This document shows positions 8,857 through 17,510 of a DNA stretch of 64,000 nt, piece by piece. The translations under genes were made by a program, and so were the position numbers. The DNA comes from DATDAH01 sp963792205 (GTDB taxonomy: Bacteria > Actinomycetota > Acidimicrobiia > Acidimicrobiales > DATDAH01). The notes under the pieces are model-generated. The model saw only the letters and a list, made by a program, of their open reading frames with translations, made no database searches and had not been told where the DNA came from. Within the stretch, counting starts at the first letter, position 1; each line of letters begins with the position of its first letter. The DNA lies in contig CAWBVI010000002.1 of assembly GCA_963792205.1 (NCBI GenBank), positions 744,001-808,000 on the forward strand, written 5' to 3'.

Positions 8857-8878
8857 AGTGACTGAGCCGTCAGTCAGT
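8857..8878. promoter_or_regulatory. Palindromic operator 2, probably for the adjacent TetR
   Basis: AGTGACTGA-N4-TCAGTCAGT: the inner 7-base arms TGACTGA/TCAGTCA are perfectly complementary and the outer arms match at 8 of 9 positions. It shares the arm sequence and the N4 spacing with the site at 3155-3176. It lies in the 61-base gap between the PotA-like gene and the Rieske-TetR operon, which suggests autoregulation plus control of the transporter ATPase. Confidence 0.72.
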
Positions 8879-8904
8879 AGCGATCTTGTGATCGAGAGGC
8901 CCTG

Positions 8905-10048
8905 ATGTCCGTCCGACCCGTTCCCCGCCGCCTCGACGAAGAGCTGGCGGCCCGTCGAGGACAGCCGGTCGAGGTGGCTCGGACCCTGCCGGGCCACTGG
9001 TACTCCGACGCCGCACACCATGCCCTGGAGATGGACCGGGTGTTCGGGCGTCGCTGGATCGGCGTCGCCGGCACCGACGCGGTCGAGAAGCCGGGGAGCT
9101 ACCTGACCGCCACGGTGGCGGGCAAGGTGCCGGTGCTCGTGGTGCGGGGCGACGACGGGACGCTGCGGGCCTTTCTCAACGTCTGCCGGCACCGCGGCGC
9201 CCCCGTCGCCGAGGGCTGTGGCACGGCCCGAGTGCTCTCCTGCCCCTACCACGCCTGGGTCTACCGCCTCGACGGTTCGCTGGCCAAGGCCGGCGGTGTG
9301 GGCTCGCCCGATGGCTTCGACGAGGCCGACTTCGGCCTGGCCCCGGTGGCGGTCACGACGTTCGCCCGCTCGGTCATGGTCAACCTCGACCCCCAGGCCG
9401 TTGACCTTCGACCCCGGCCCGCTGGTAGACGGCCTGGCCCCCTACCGGTTGGAGGACCTGGAGCTCGGTCGGACCGATCGCTACGAGGCGGGGTTCAACT
9501 GGAAGGTGCTGGTCGAGAACTACTCGGAGAACTACCACACCCCCTTCGTGCACTCGCAGCTGATCGGCGCCGGCTACGAGTACCCCATGGCCACGGTCGG
9601 CGACGTGGTCTACGCCTGGGACCGGCCGCTCTCGCCCCGGGACGCCTCCGAGGAGGCGCTGGCCACCTCGGCGCCGGGGGAGGCCGGCTGGGACGGCGTC
9701 GCCGGCGAGCTCTCGCCCGAGTCGTTCAACAACGGGAGCTACCTGACGGTCTTCCCGAACACGATGGTGTCGGTCTTCGCCGGCTTCGCCGCCACCTTCC
9801 GGCTGACGCCGACGGGACCGAACACGACCGTCATCGAACGTGACTACCTCTGGCACCCGTCGGTGACCGAGGAGCGGCGGGCCGCCGACTACGAGGCGAC
9901 GAAGCAGGTCGTCGAGCAGGACATCGAGATCTGTGAGGCGGTGCAGCGCACCTACGACGGCGGGCTGTCGGCCGACGGGGTGCTCTCCACCCAGCACGAG
10001 CGGGGCGTCCACCACGTCCACCAGCTGCTGTTCGAGGCCCTGGCCTGA
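8905..10048 (+). pseudogene. Rieske non-heme iron oxygenase, alpha subunit, with a +1 frameshift near 9400
   Basis: Translated across the break it would be 380 residues. The Rieske ligands Cys94, His96, Cys113 and His116 are in the first frame. The iron site in E-N-Y-S-E-N-Y-H-T-P-F-V-H is in the second. The first frame reads up to V-N-L-D-P-Q-A, and deleting G9400 restores L-T-F-D-P-G-P-L-V-D-G-L in the frame that runs to 10048. Every ligand is kept, so an indel error or a very recent mutation is likely. The start ATG has a GAGAGG ribosome site. It is the first gene of the operon with the TetR (stop and start codons overlap by 1 base). Confidence 0.8.
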
Positions 10049-10665
10049 TGGCGGTCCGCACCCGCAAGGACGTCGACGAGCGCCGGGCCCAGATCCTCGA
10101 GGCGACGCGTGAGGTCGCGCTCGTGCGAGGGCTGGCGAACCTCCGGGTGGCCGACGTGGCCAACCACCTCGGCATCAGCTCGGGGTTGATCCACTACCAC
10201 TTCTCGTCGAAGGACGAGCTCCTCGTGGCGATGCTCGGCGCCATGGCCCGGAGCGACGTCGCCCGGTTGCGCGAGACCATGACCGCGCCGACCGACCCCG
10301 TGGATCGCCTCGACGGCGTGTTGCGGGAGTACTTGCCGGCCGCCCGCCGCGACGAGTCCTGGGCCCTCTGGATCGACTGGTGGGACGAGGCCCTGCGCAG
10401 TGAGCCGCTGGCCACCATCTCCTCGGAGTTCGACACGGCGTGGGTGGCGATCCTCGAGGAGCTCATCACCGACGGCGTCGAGCACGGGGTCTTCGACTGC
10501 AAGGACACCCGAGGGGCGGCCTGGCGGCTCTCGGCCCTGCTCGACGGCTTGGCCGTACAGGTCGTCCTGCCCCGCCGCACGATCACCCGCCGGGAGATGC
10601 TCGACCACGCCCGCACGGGCGCGGCCCGCGAGGTCGGCCTGCCCCGCAGTGCCTTTCCGGACTAG
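10048..10665 (+). CDS. TetR-family regulator, BetI-like
   Basis: 205 residues. The helix-turn-helix is near residues 27-55, with L-R-V-A-D-V-A-N-H-L-G-I-S-S-G-L-I-H-Y-H-F-S-S-K-D present as separate conserved blocks. The C-terminal half, with W-I-D-W-W-D-E-A and the closing catabolic-dimer pattern, resembles BetI, the choline/betaine-responsive repressor. It overlaps the oxygenase stop codon by one base. It probably binds the two palindromes at 3155-3176 and 8857-8878. The inducer is inferred to be the transported amine or an intermediate. Confidence 0.88.
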   Translation: MAVRTRKDVDERRAQILEATREVALVRGLANLRVADVANHLGISSGLIHYHFSSKDELLVAMLGAMARSDVARLRETMTAPTDPVDRLDGVLREYLPAARRDESWALWIDWWDEALRSEPLATISSEFDTAWVAILEELITDGVEHGVFDCKDTRGAAWRLSALLDGLAVQVVLPRRTITRREMLDHARTGAAREVGLPRSAFPD

Positions 10666-11712
10666 TCAGCCGAGCGGCAGGGCTTCGGCAGTGTGGCCAC
10701 GGAAGCCGGTGACCGTCACCGACGTGCACAGGGCGTCGAGCGCCGCTTCCTCCACGGCTTCGACCACGGCGACGAACAGCGGGTCGATGTGACGGTGGGC
10801 GACCACCGTCCGGGTCGTGGTGGGGGCCGAGGGTCGTCGCTCGCCCCGCACGGTCGTCGAGAAGGCGCAGAAGATCTCTCCCGAGCCGTGGTGGGCCACC
10901 GAGCCACCCCGGGCCAGTCCCAGGCCCGCCCGGCGGGCCAGGCGGGTGCAGCCGTGGGCGTCGAGCGGGGCATCGGTGGCGACGATGACCACGCAGGAGC
11001 CGTCGGGCTCCGCCCCGGCGCCCCGGAACCCCTCCGCGATCAGCCGGCGGCCGAGCGGCTCGCCGGCCACGGTGAGCTCGGGCAGGTCGCCGTGGTTCGA
11101 GAGGAGGAGGACGCCGACGGTGGCGTCGAGCTCGTCGACCCATCGCGAGGCGGAGCCGATGCCGCCCTTGACCCCGAAGCTGACCATGCCCGTCCCCGCC
11201 CCCACGGTGCCCAGCTCCGGTGCGGCGGCGGTCGCCTGGTCGATGGCGGCGCGGGCATCAGCGACCGTGACCGCCCGGAGTCGGGCCTCGTCCAGCCACG
11301 AGTCGTCGCACTCGCCTACGGCCGGGATGAGGAGGTGGTCGGAACCCGCTTCGGGCACCGCGGCGAAGAGGGCGTCCACCACCGCGTCGTAGCCCCGGCC
11401 GACGGCGCCGGTGCTCGTGAGCAGGATCGGCGTCTCCACCTGGCCCCACTCGGCGGCCTTCAGGGACCCGGTCAGCTCCCCGGTGCCGTTGAGCACCGCC
11501 GTGCCGTAGGCCATCGGCGACCACCACACGTCGGCCAGGCCGCCCGGCAGCACGGCCGTCACGCCGGTCCGGGTGGTCTCACCCTCCCAGCGGGTCACGT
11601 GGCCGACGCGCACGCCCGCCACGTCGACGATCGTGTTCGTCGGCCCGGTGGGCCGGGCGCCGATCTCGATGCCGAGGGCACGCGCCCGGGGGCGGGGGGC
11701 AGGAGGGCTCAT
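10666..11712 (-). CDS. P1 family (S58) peptidase, DmpA/BapA-like aminopeptidase
   Basis: 348 residues from the ATG ending at 11712. The start of the fold, N-T-I-V-D-V-A-G-V-R-V-G-H, the G-V-T-A-V-L-P-G-G turn and the G-G-I-G-S-A-S-R segment belong to the Ntn-like DmpA family. These enzymes are made as a precursor that cuts itself before a nucleophilic serine. Here the site is G-S-C-V-V-I-V-A-T-D-A-P-L, so cleavage is expected between Gly and Ser. Members release N-terminal D- or beta-amino acids, or hydrolyse amides and esters. The start codon overlaps that of the divergent HDAC-like gene (CATG), leaving no private promoter space. Confidence 0.87.
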   Translation of the reverse strand: MSPPAPRPRARALGIEIGARPTGPTNTIVDVAGVRVGHVTRWEGETTRTGVTAVLPGGLADVWWSPMAYGTAVLNGTGELTGSLKAAEWGQVETPILLTSTGAVGRGYDAVVDALFAAVPEAGSDHLLIPAVGECDDSWLDEARLRAVTVADARAAIDQATAAAPELGTVGAGTGMVSFGVKGGIGSASRWVDELDATVGVLLLSNHGDLPELTVAGEPLGRRLIAEGFRGAGAEPDGSCVVIVATDAPLDAHGCTRLARRAGLGLARGGSVAHHGSGEIFCAFSTTVRGERRPSAPTTTRTVVAHRHIDPLFVAVVEAVEEAALDALCTSVTVTGFRGHTAEALPLG

Positions 11713-12805
11713 GCCCCGAGATCGTGACACCCCGCTGGGGCTGCCGGTGGTGTGGGACGAGCGCCATCGTCGCCACGACGTCGGCGGCGGCGTCTGGCTG
11801 GGCGTCGAGCTCCCGTCCGACGAGACCCCGGAGCGGGGCGACGCCCTCCTCGCGGCCGTCACCGCGGCGGGGGCCACGGTGCACCCGGCCACGGACCACG
11901 GCGACGAGCCCGTGCTCGCCGTCCATGCCCCGGAGTACCTCGCCTTCCTGGCCCGGGCCCATGACGACTGGCTGGCCGCGGGCCACGACGTGGAGCCGGG
12001 TCAGCCCGACGTCGTCCCCTACGTGTTCGCGCTCCCACAGGCCACGTCGGGCCGGCCGCCTCATCGACCGACGGCCATTCGGGCCGAGGTCGGCCAGTAC
12101 GCGGTGGACACCATGACCCCGATCGGCCCGGGGACCCACGAGGCGGCCCGGACCGCGGTCGACGCCGCGCTCACGGCCGCCGACCTCGTGCTGGCCGGCG
12201 CCTCAGCGGCCTACGCCGCCGTCCGCCCACCCGGTCACCACGTGGGTCCCGCGTTCTACGGCGGCTCGTGCCACCTGAACAACGCGGCCTGCACGGCCCA
12301 GCACCTCGTCGACCGTGGCGGGGCCCGGGTGGCGATCCTCGACATCGACGCCCACCACGGCAACGGCACCCAGGAGGTCTTCTGGGCCCGGGGCGACGTC
12401 TGGTTCGGGTCCGTCCACGTGGACCCCGGCGCCGGGTGGTTCCCCCACACGGCGGGCTTCGCCGACGAGGTCGGTGGCGGCCCGGGCGCGGGCGCCAACA
12501 CGAACCTGCCGCTGCCGCCGGGCACTGGCGACGCCGCCTGGGTCGCCGCGGTCGACGAGCTGGTCGACGGGGCCATGGCCCACGGCGCCGAGGCGTTGGT
12601 CGTCAGCCTGGGGGTCGACGCCGCGGCCGGCGATCCCGAGAGCCCGCTCGAGGTGACCGCCGGCGGCTTCGCCGCCGCGGGCCGTAGTCTCGCCGCCCCC
12701 GACCTCCCGACGGTGTTCGTCCAGGAGGGCGGCTACGACCTGGACACGCTCGGCGACCTGGTGCTCGCCGTGCTCGACGGCTTCGAGGAGGCCAAGGATG
12801 GCTGA
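11711..12805 (+). CDS. HDAC-superfamily amidohydrolase (class II / acetylpolyamine-type)
   Basis: 364 residues. The active-site motif P-P-G-H-H has His176-His177. The zinc site is D-I-D-A-H-H-G-N-G-T-Q near residues 211-221. The C-terminal E-G-G-Y-D carries the transition-state tyrosine. Bacterial members remove acyl groups from polyamines or small amides, and the polyamine-type transporter next door makes that a reasonable guess. I chose the ATG at 11711, with AGGAGGG just upstream. It overlaps the S9 peptidase gene by 8 bases, so the two are co-transcribed. Confidence 0.88.
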   Translation: MPRDRDTPLGLPVVWDERHRRHDVGGGVWLGVELPSDETPERGDALLAAVTAAGATVHPATDHGDEPVLAVHAPEYLAFLARAHDDWLAAGHDVEPGQPDVVPYVFALPQATSGRPPHRPTAIRAEVGQYAVDTMTPIGPGTHEAARTAVDAALTAADLVLAGASAAYAAVRPPGHHVGPAFYGGSCHLNNAACTAQHLVDRGGARVAILDIDAHHGNGTQEVFWARGDVWFGSVHVDPGAGWFPHTAGFADEVGGGPGAGANTNLPLPPGTGDAAWVAAVDELVDGAMAHGAEALVVSLGVDAAAGDPESPLEVTAGGFAAAGRSLAAPDLPTVFVQEGGYDLDTLGDLVLAVLDGFEEAKDG

Positions 12806-14630
12806 GCACCCTCCGTTCGTGGGGACGGTGGAGACCGGCGGCTTCCCGATCCCACCCCGGGCCGACGTCGTCATGGCACCCCACTGGCGCCTGGAGGCCG
12901 TGGCGGCCACCGAGCGGCCCCGCGACCTCGCCCTGTCGACCGATGGCCGGACCGTGGCGTTCATCTGGGACCGCGACACCTCCGACATCTGGGCCATCGA
13001 TCCCTCCACGGGGGCGACCACTCGGCTGACGACCGGCCGCCCGCTGGCGCCCTACTGGGAGGACACGCACCCCGCGGTGTCAGCCGACGGTGCCCGGGTC
13101 GCCTACGGCCAGGACGGGAAGGTCTGGGTCGTGGCCACGGCGGGCGGACCCCCGCTGGAGGTGCTGGACGGAGCCGAGCCGGTGTGGTCGCCCGACGGCC
13201 TCCTCTTCGCCACCGTCGAGCGCGACCGCAGCGACGTCCTCGTCCAGGTCGATCCCGACGACCCGTGGCCCGTGCCGGTCGCGTCGGGCGACGGGGACTG
13301 CTGGTCCGCGGCGCCGTCACCGGACGGCCGGCGGGTGGCCTACGTGTTCTCCCCCCACGACGACCGCAACCGGTCCGAGCTCCACGTCGTCGACCTCGAC
13401 ACCGGCGAGGACCTCGCCCTCACCGGGACGCCGGAGCACCACGATCGCAACCCGGCGTGGTCACCGGACGGCACGCGGCTGGCGTTCACCTCCGAGAAGC
13501 CGGGGTGGCACGAGATCTTCGTGATCGGCGGCGACGGCGCCGGCGAGTGCCAGGTCACCGATGGCGGCCACAACTACTCGGAGCTGGCCTGGCACCCCGA
13601 CGGCAATGAGGTGGTCGCCGTGCGCGACCGCCATGGCGTGACGGCCCTCGTCGTGGTGGCGATCGCCTCCGGCGAGGTCGAGGTCGTGGCCGAAGGGGGA
13701 GCGTGGGGCTGGCCACAGTGGCTGGGCGACGGCCGTCTGGTGGCCACCCACGAGTCGTTCACCCGGGCCCCGGAGATCCGGGTCGTCGAGCGCGGCGGTG
13801 ACCCGACGACGATCCTGGCCCCGGTGCCCGCGGCGGTGGCCAACGCCCCGCACGTGACGCCGGAGCCCGTGACCTACACGACCTTCGACGGGCGGGAGAT
13901 CCCCGGCTGGCTCTACCGGCCCACCGACGCCTCGGCCGCCGCCCCGGTCGCCGCGGTGGTGAACCCCCACGGCGGTCCCACCGATCGCGACGGCGACGAG
14001 TGGTACGGCGTGGCCCAGTACTTCGCCGACCGGGGCTACGCCTGGTTCCTGCCCAACTTCCGCGGCAGCACGTCGTGGGGCCGGGAGCACGAGTACGCCA
14101 ACCACGGCGACTGGGGCGGCGGGGACACCAAGGACTGCCTCGCGGCCCACGACTTCCTGTCCTCGCTCGACTGGGTCGACGGCGACCGCATCGCCATCTT
14201 CGGCGGCTCGTACGGGTCGTACATGGCGCTGTGCTCGGTGGTCGACGACCCCCAGCACCGCTATCGGGCCGCGCTCACGAAGTACGGCGACTGCGACATC
14301 CTCACCTCCTGGGCCCAGGGTGACCGGGCCGGGGTCCAGGACATGGAGCGCCAGATGCCGCACCCGAGCCTCGTCCGGGACGCGTACCTCGCCGGTTCGC
14401 CCATCCACCGGATCGACCAGCTGGACGTCCCCATCCTCGTGGCCCACGGCCTGAAGGACGAACGGGTCCACCCGGCGCAGTCCGAGGAGCTGGTCGACGC
14501 CCTGCGGCGGCTGGGCAAGACCTACGAGTACGTGACCTATCCGACCGAGGGCCACGGCTTCCTGTCCGCCGGTCCGCAGGTCGACTACTACCGCCGGGTC
14601 GAGCGGTTCCTGGACTGGGTCCTGATGTGA
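12798..14630 (+). CDS. S9 family peptidase (prolyl-oligopeptidase/acylaminoacyl-peptidase type)
   Basis: 610 residues. Residues about 30-350 form WD40/TolB-like beta-propeller blades with repeated W-S-P-D-G-type motifs. The C-terminal alpha/beta-hydrolase domain has Ser471 in G-G-S-Y-G-S, Asp554 in K-D-E-R-V and His586 in E-G-H-G-F. No signal peptide is visible, so it should cut short peptides in the cytoplasm after uptake by the transporter encoded downstream. It is translationally coupled to the HDAC-like gene. The transporter binding-protein gene starts 24 bases after it. Confidence 0.9.
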   Translation: MAEHPPFVGTVETGGFPIPPRADVVMAPHWRLEAVAATERPRDLALSTDGRTVAFIWDRDTSDIWAIDPSTGATTRLTTGRPLAPYWEDTHPAVSADGARVAYGQDGKVWVVATAGGPPLEVLDGAEPVWSPDGLLFATVERDRSDVLVQVDPDDPWPVPVASGDGDCWSAAPSPDGRRVAYVFSPHDDRNRSELHVVDLDTGEDLALTGTPEHHDRNPAWSPDGTRLAFTSEKPGWHEIFVIGGDGAGECQVTDGGHNYSELAWHPDGNEVVAVRDRHGVTALVVVAIASGEVEVVAEGGAWGWPQWLGDGRLVATHESFTRAPEIRVVERGGDPTTILAPVPAAVANAPHVTPEPVTYTTFDGREIPGWLYRPTDASAAAPVAAVVNPHGGPTDRDGDEWYGVAQYFADRGYAWFLPNFRGSTSWGREHEYANHGDWGGGDTKDCLAAHDFLSSLDWVDGDRIAIFGGSYGSYMALCSVVDDPQHRYRAALTKYGDCDILTSWAQGDRAGVQDMERQMPHPSLVRDAYLAGSPIHRIDQLDVPILVAHGLKDERVHPAQSEELVDALRRLGKTYEYVTYPTEGHGFLSAGPQVDYYRRVERFLDWVLM

Positions 14631-14653
14631 ACGCCGAGGAAACGGAGCACGAG

Positions 14654-16505
14654 ATGAACGCGTATGGTCTCGCCATGGGGAGAAGGTGCACTCGGATCGG
14701 TGTCGTGGTGCTGTTGGCGGCCGCGCTGCTCGGGCTGGCGGCGGGGGTCGCGGGCGGGCAGGAGGGGACGACGACCACGGCGGGGGCCGACGACGAGCAG
14801 GTCACGCTCACCGTCGGGATCCCCCAGGAGATCGATTCGCCCAACGTCACGGTCGGGTACACGGTGGCGGCGTACGAGGTCTGGAACCTCCAGTTCGCCA
14901 CCCTCACCGACAAGGCGGCGGACGACTTCGAGACCATCCCCGGGCTGGCGGAGTCCTGGGAGGGGTCCGAGGACGGGCTGACCTGGACCTACACGCTCCG
15001 CGAGGGCCTCGAGTGGTCCGACGGTGAGCCGCTGACGGCCGAGGACGTGGCCTACACGATCAACCGGTCGCGCGACGAGGAGTGGTTCAACCACTACGCC
15101 ACGACGGCCAACCTCGAGGCGACGGCGATCGACGACGTGACCCTCGAGATCGTGAGCTCCGGTGCCCGATCCCAAGCTGCCGACGATGGACGTCTACATC
15201 GTCCCCCAGCACATCTACGAGGAGATCCCCGCCGACGACCTCGGGACCTACGAGGCCGACGACGGCGTGGCCTCAGGCCCGTACTCGCTGACCGAACTGA
15301 ACCGGGGTCAGGACTGGACCATGGAGGTCAACCCCAACTACTGGGGGTGGGAGGGTCGGGACCCGGCCGTCGACCGGATCATCTTCCGGCTCTTCACCAA
15401 CCCGGACGCGATGGTGACCGCGCTCGAGCAGGGCGAGATCGACGCCGCCCACACCGTTCCGTCCTCCTCGTTCGAGCGCCTCGAGGGCATGGAGGGCATC
15501 GTGGCCGTCCAGGGCCAGCAGGGTGGGTTCGACGAGCTGGCGCTGAACGCCGGCGCGGGCGGCATCGGTGACGGGCACCCGGCGCTCCAGGACGTCGCCG
15601 TGCGCCAGGCCATCGCCCACGCGGTCGACAAGGAGACCATCGTCTCCCGCGTGTTGAACGGCCTCGGCGAGCCCGCCGAGGCCATGTCGCCTTCGCCCGA
15701 CCCGGCCTGGACGCCGGAGATCGAGGAGCCGTTCGAGTTCGACCTCGACCAGGCCAATCAGATCCTCGACGACGCCGGCTACGAGGACACGGATGGCAAC
15801 GGGGTCCGGGAGATGCCCGGCGGGGGCGACGAGCTGCGCTTCCGATGGGCGATACGGACCGAGTCCGAGATCTCCCAGCCCATCTACGAGCTGGTGAGCG
15901 GCTCGCTGGCCGAGATCGGCATCGAGACCGAGGTCGAGAGCTTCAACGACACCCAGCTCGGGCCGGTGATCGGCCGTGGGAACTGGGACATGTTCACCTG
16001 GGGCTGGACGCCGTTCGTGGACCCGGACCCGCAGCTGTCGTACTTCCAGTGCAGCCAGGTCTCCACGAACCCGGACGAGCCGCTCGACTACTACAACGAC
16101 GCCAACTGGTGCAGCGAGGAGTACGACGCCCTCTACGAGGAGCAGAACCAGGAGCTCGACCGCGAGCGCCGAGAGGAGATCGTCCACGAGATGCTGACCC
16201 TCTTCTACGAGGACGCGGCGTACGTGGTGATCGACTACTCGCCCGACCTCCAGGCGTATCGCACGGACCGCTTCGAGGGTTGGGTCCGCCAGCCGTCCGA
16301 CACCGGTCCGGTGATCTTCTCCAACACCTCGCCGAGCTACGTCCTGTTGGAGCCCGTGAGCGAGGACGCCTCCGGGAGCGGCGGCGACGGCGGGGGCAGC
16401 TCGAACACGGGCCTGATCGTCGCCCTGGCCGTCGTCGGCCTGCTGGTGATCGGTGGCGGGGCGTTCGCCCTCGGGCGCCGAGGATCGGCGGAGGACCGGG
16501 AGTAG
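14654..16505 (+). pseudogene. Oligopeptide ABC transporter substrate-binding protein (SBP family 5), +1 frameshift near 15161
   Basis: Across the break it would be about 616 residues. The N-terminal signal sequence is a run of Leu/Ala/Val ending near A-G-V-A-G-G. The SBP_bac_5 pattern T-Y-T-L-R-E-G-L-E-W-S-D-G-E-P-L-T-A-E-D-V is split over family-typical blocks. Removing one G at 15161-15162 joins L-E-I-V-S-S to V-P-D-P-K-L-P-T-M-D. Unusually, the C-terminus has a Gly/Ser linker, a hydrophobic span of about 20 residues and R-R, a membrane anchor in place of a lipobox. I chose the ATG at 14654 because GGAG precedes it. GTG 14627 and ATG 14675 are alternatives. Confidence 0.8.
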
Positions 16506-16538
16506 ACGGGCCGGGGGAGGCCGGGGGCCGGGGGCGAC

Positions 16539-17510
16539 GTGACGCTGCGCTTCGTCACCCTGAAGGTGCTGGGCGCGCTGGCCACGCTGCTCTTCGTCAT
16601 CGTCTTCAACTTCTTCCTCTTCCGGGTGGTCGAGAACGACCCGGTGGGGACGCTCGTCCGCGGGCGCAACCTGACCGAAGCGCAGCAGGACCGGCTGGCG
16701 GAGGACTTCGGCGTCGACCAGCCGCTGCCGGAGCAGTTCCGGCGCTACCTGGTGGAGACGGCCCAGCTCAACCTGGGCCTGTCGTTCGAGACCCGCGAGC
16801 CGGTCTGGGACACCATCAAGGGCAAGGTCTGGCCCACGATCTTCCTGGTGGGGGTCTCCGCCCTGTTCTCCGCCGTCATCGGGACCATCATCGGCATCTT
16901 CGCCGCGTGGCGGCGGGGGAGCGGGTTCGACCACGTGTCGACCAACTCGACGATGCTGCTGTACTCGATGCCGGACTTCTGGCTCGGCTTGCTGCTCCTG
17001 GTGGTGTTCGCCGACCTGCTCGGCTGGTTCCCGACGAGCGGGTTCACCGATCCGGGCGGCGACGCCACCGGCGTGGCCAAGTTCGTCGACCAGGCCCACC
17101 ACATGTTCCTGCCCGGGCTCACCCTGATGCTGGCCTACCTCGGCGAGTACGCCATCATCATGCGCTCGTCGGTGCTGGAGACGATGGGCGAGGACTACCT
17201 CGTGCTGGCCCGGGCGAAGGGGCTGCGGGACGCCCTCGTGCGCCGGCACCACGCGGTGCCCAACGCCCTCCTGCCGCTCATCACGCTGCTCGCCATCAAC
17301 TTCGGCTTCGTGCTGAGCGGCGCCATCGCGGTCGAAGCCATCTTCTCCTGGCCCGGCCTCGGCCTGGCCACGGCGAACGCGATCCGGGCGCCCGACCTGC
17401 CGATGCTGCAGGGCCTGTTCCTGGTGTTCAGTGCCGCAGTGATCTTCGCCAACCTCGTCGCCGACCTGCTGTACGCCCACCTCGATCCCCGGGTCGGAGG
17501 CCGGACGTGA
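16539..17510 (+). CDS. Oligopeptide ABC transporter permease, DppB-like
   Basis: 323 residues with six membrane spans and the N-terminal R-F-V-T-L-K start followed by the periplasmic L-A-E-D-F-G-V-D-Q-P-L-P-E-Q-F segment typical of DppB/OppB. The conserved loop reads A-R-A-K-G-L-R-D-A-L-V-R-R-H-H-A-V-P-N-A-L. The start is GTG at 16539, 33 bases after the binding protein. It overlaps the next permease by 4 bases (GTGA). It pairs with the DppC-like subunit to form the channel. Confidence 0.92.
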   Translation: MTLRFVTLKVLGALATLLFVIVFNFFLFRVVENDPVGTLVRGRNLTEAQQDRLAEDFGVDQPLPEQFRRYLVETAQLNLGLSFETREPVWDTIKGKVWPTIFLVGVSALFSAVIGTIIGIFAAWRRGSGFDHVSTNSTMLLYSMPDFWLGLLLLVVFADLLGWFPTSGFTDPGGDATGVAKFVDQAHHMFLPGLTLMLAYLGEYAIIMRSSVLETMGEDYLVLARAKGLRDALVRRHHAVPNALLPLITLLAINFGFVLSGAIAVEAIFSWPGLGLATANAIRAPDLPMLQGLFLVFSAAVIFANLVADLLYAHLDPRVGGRT

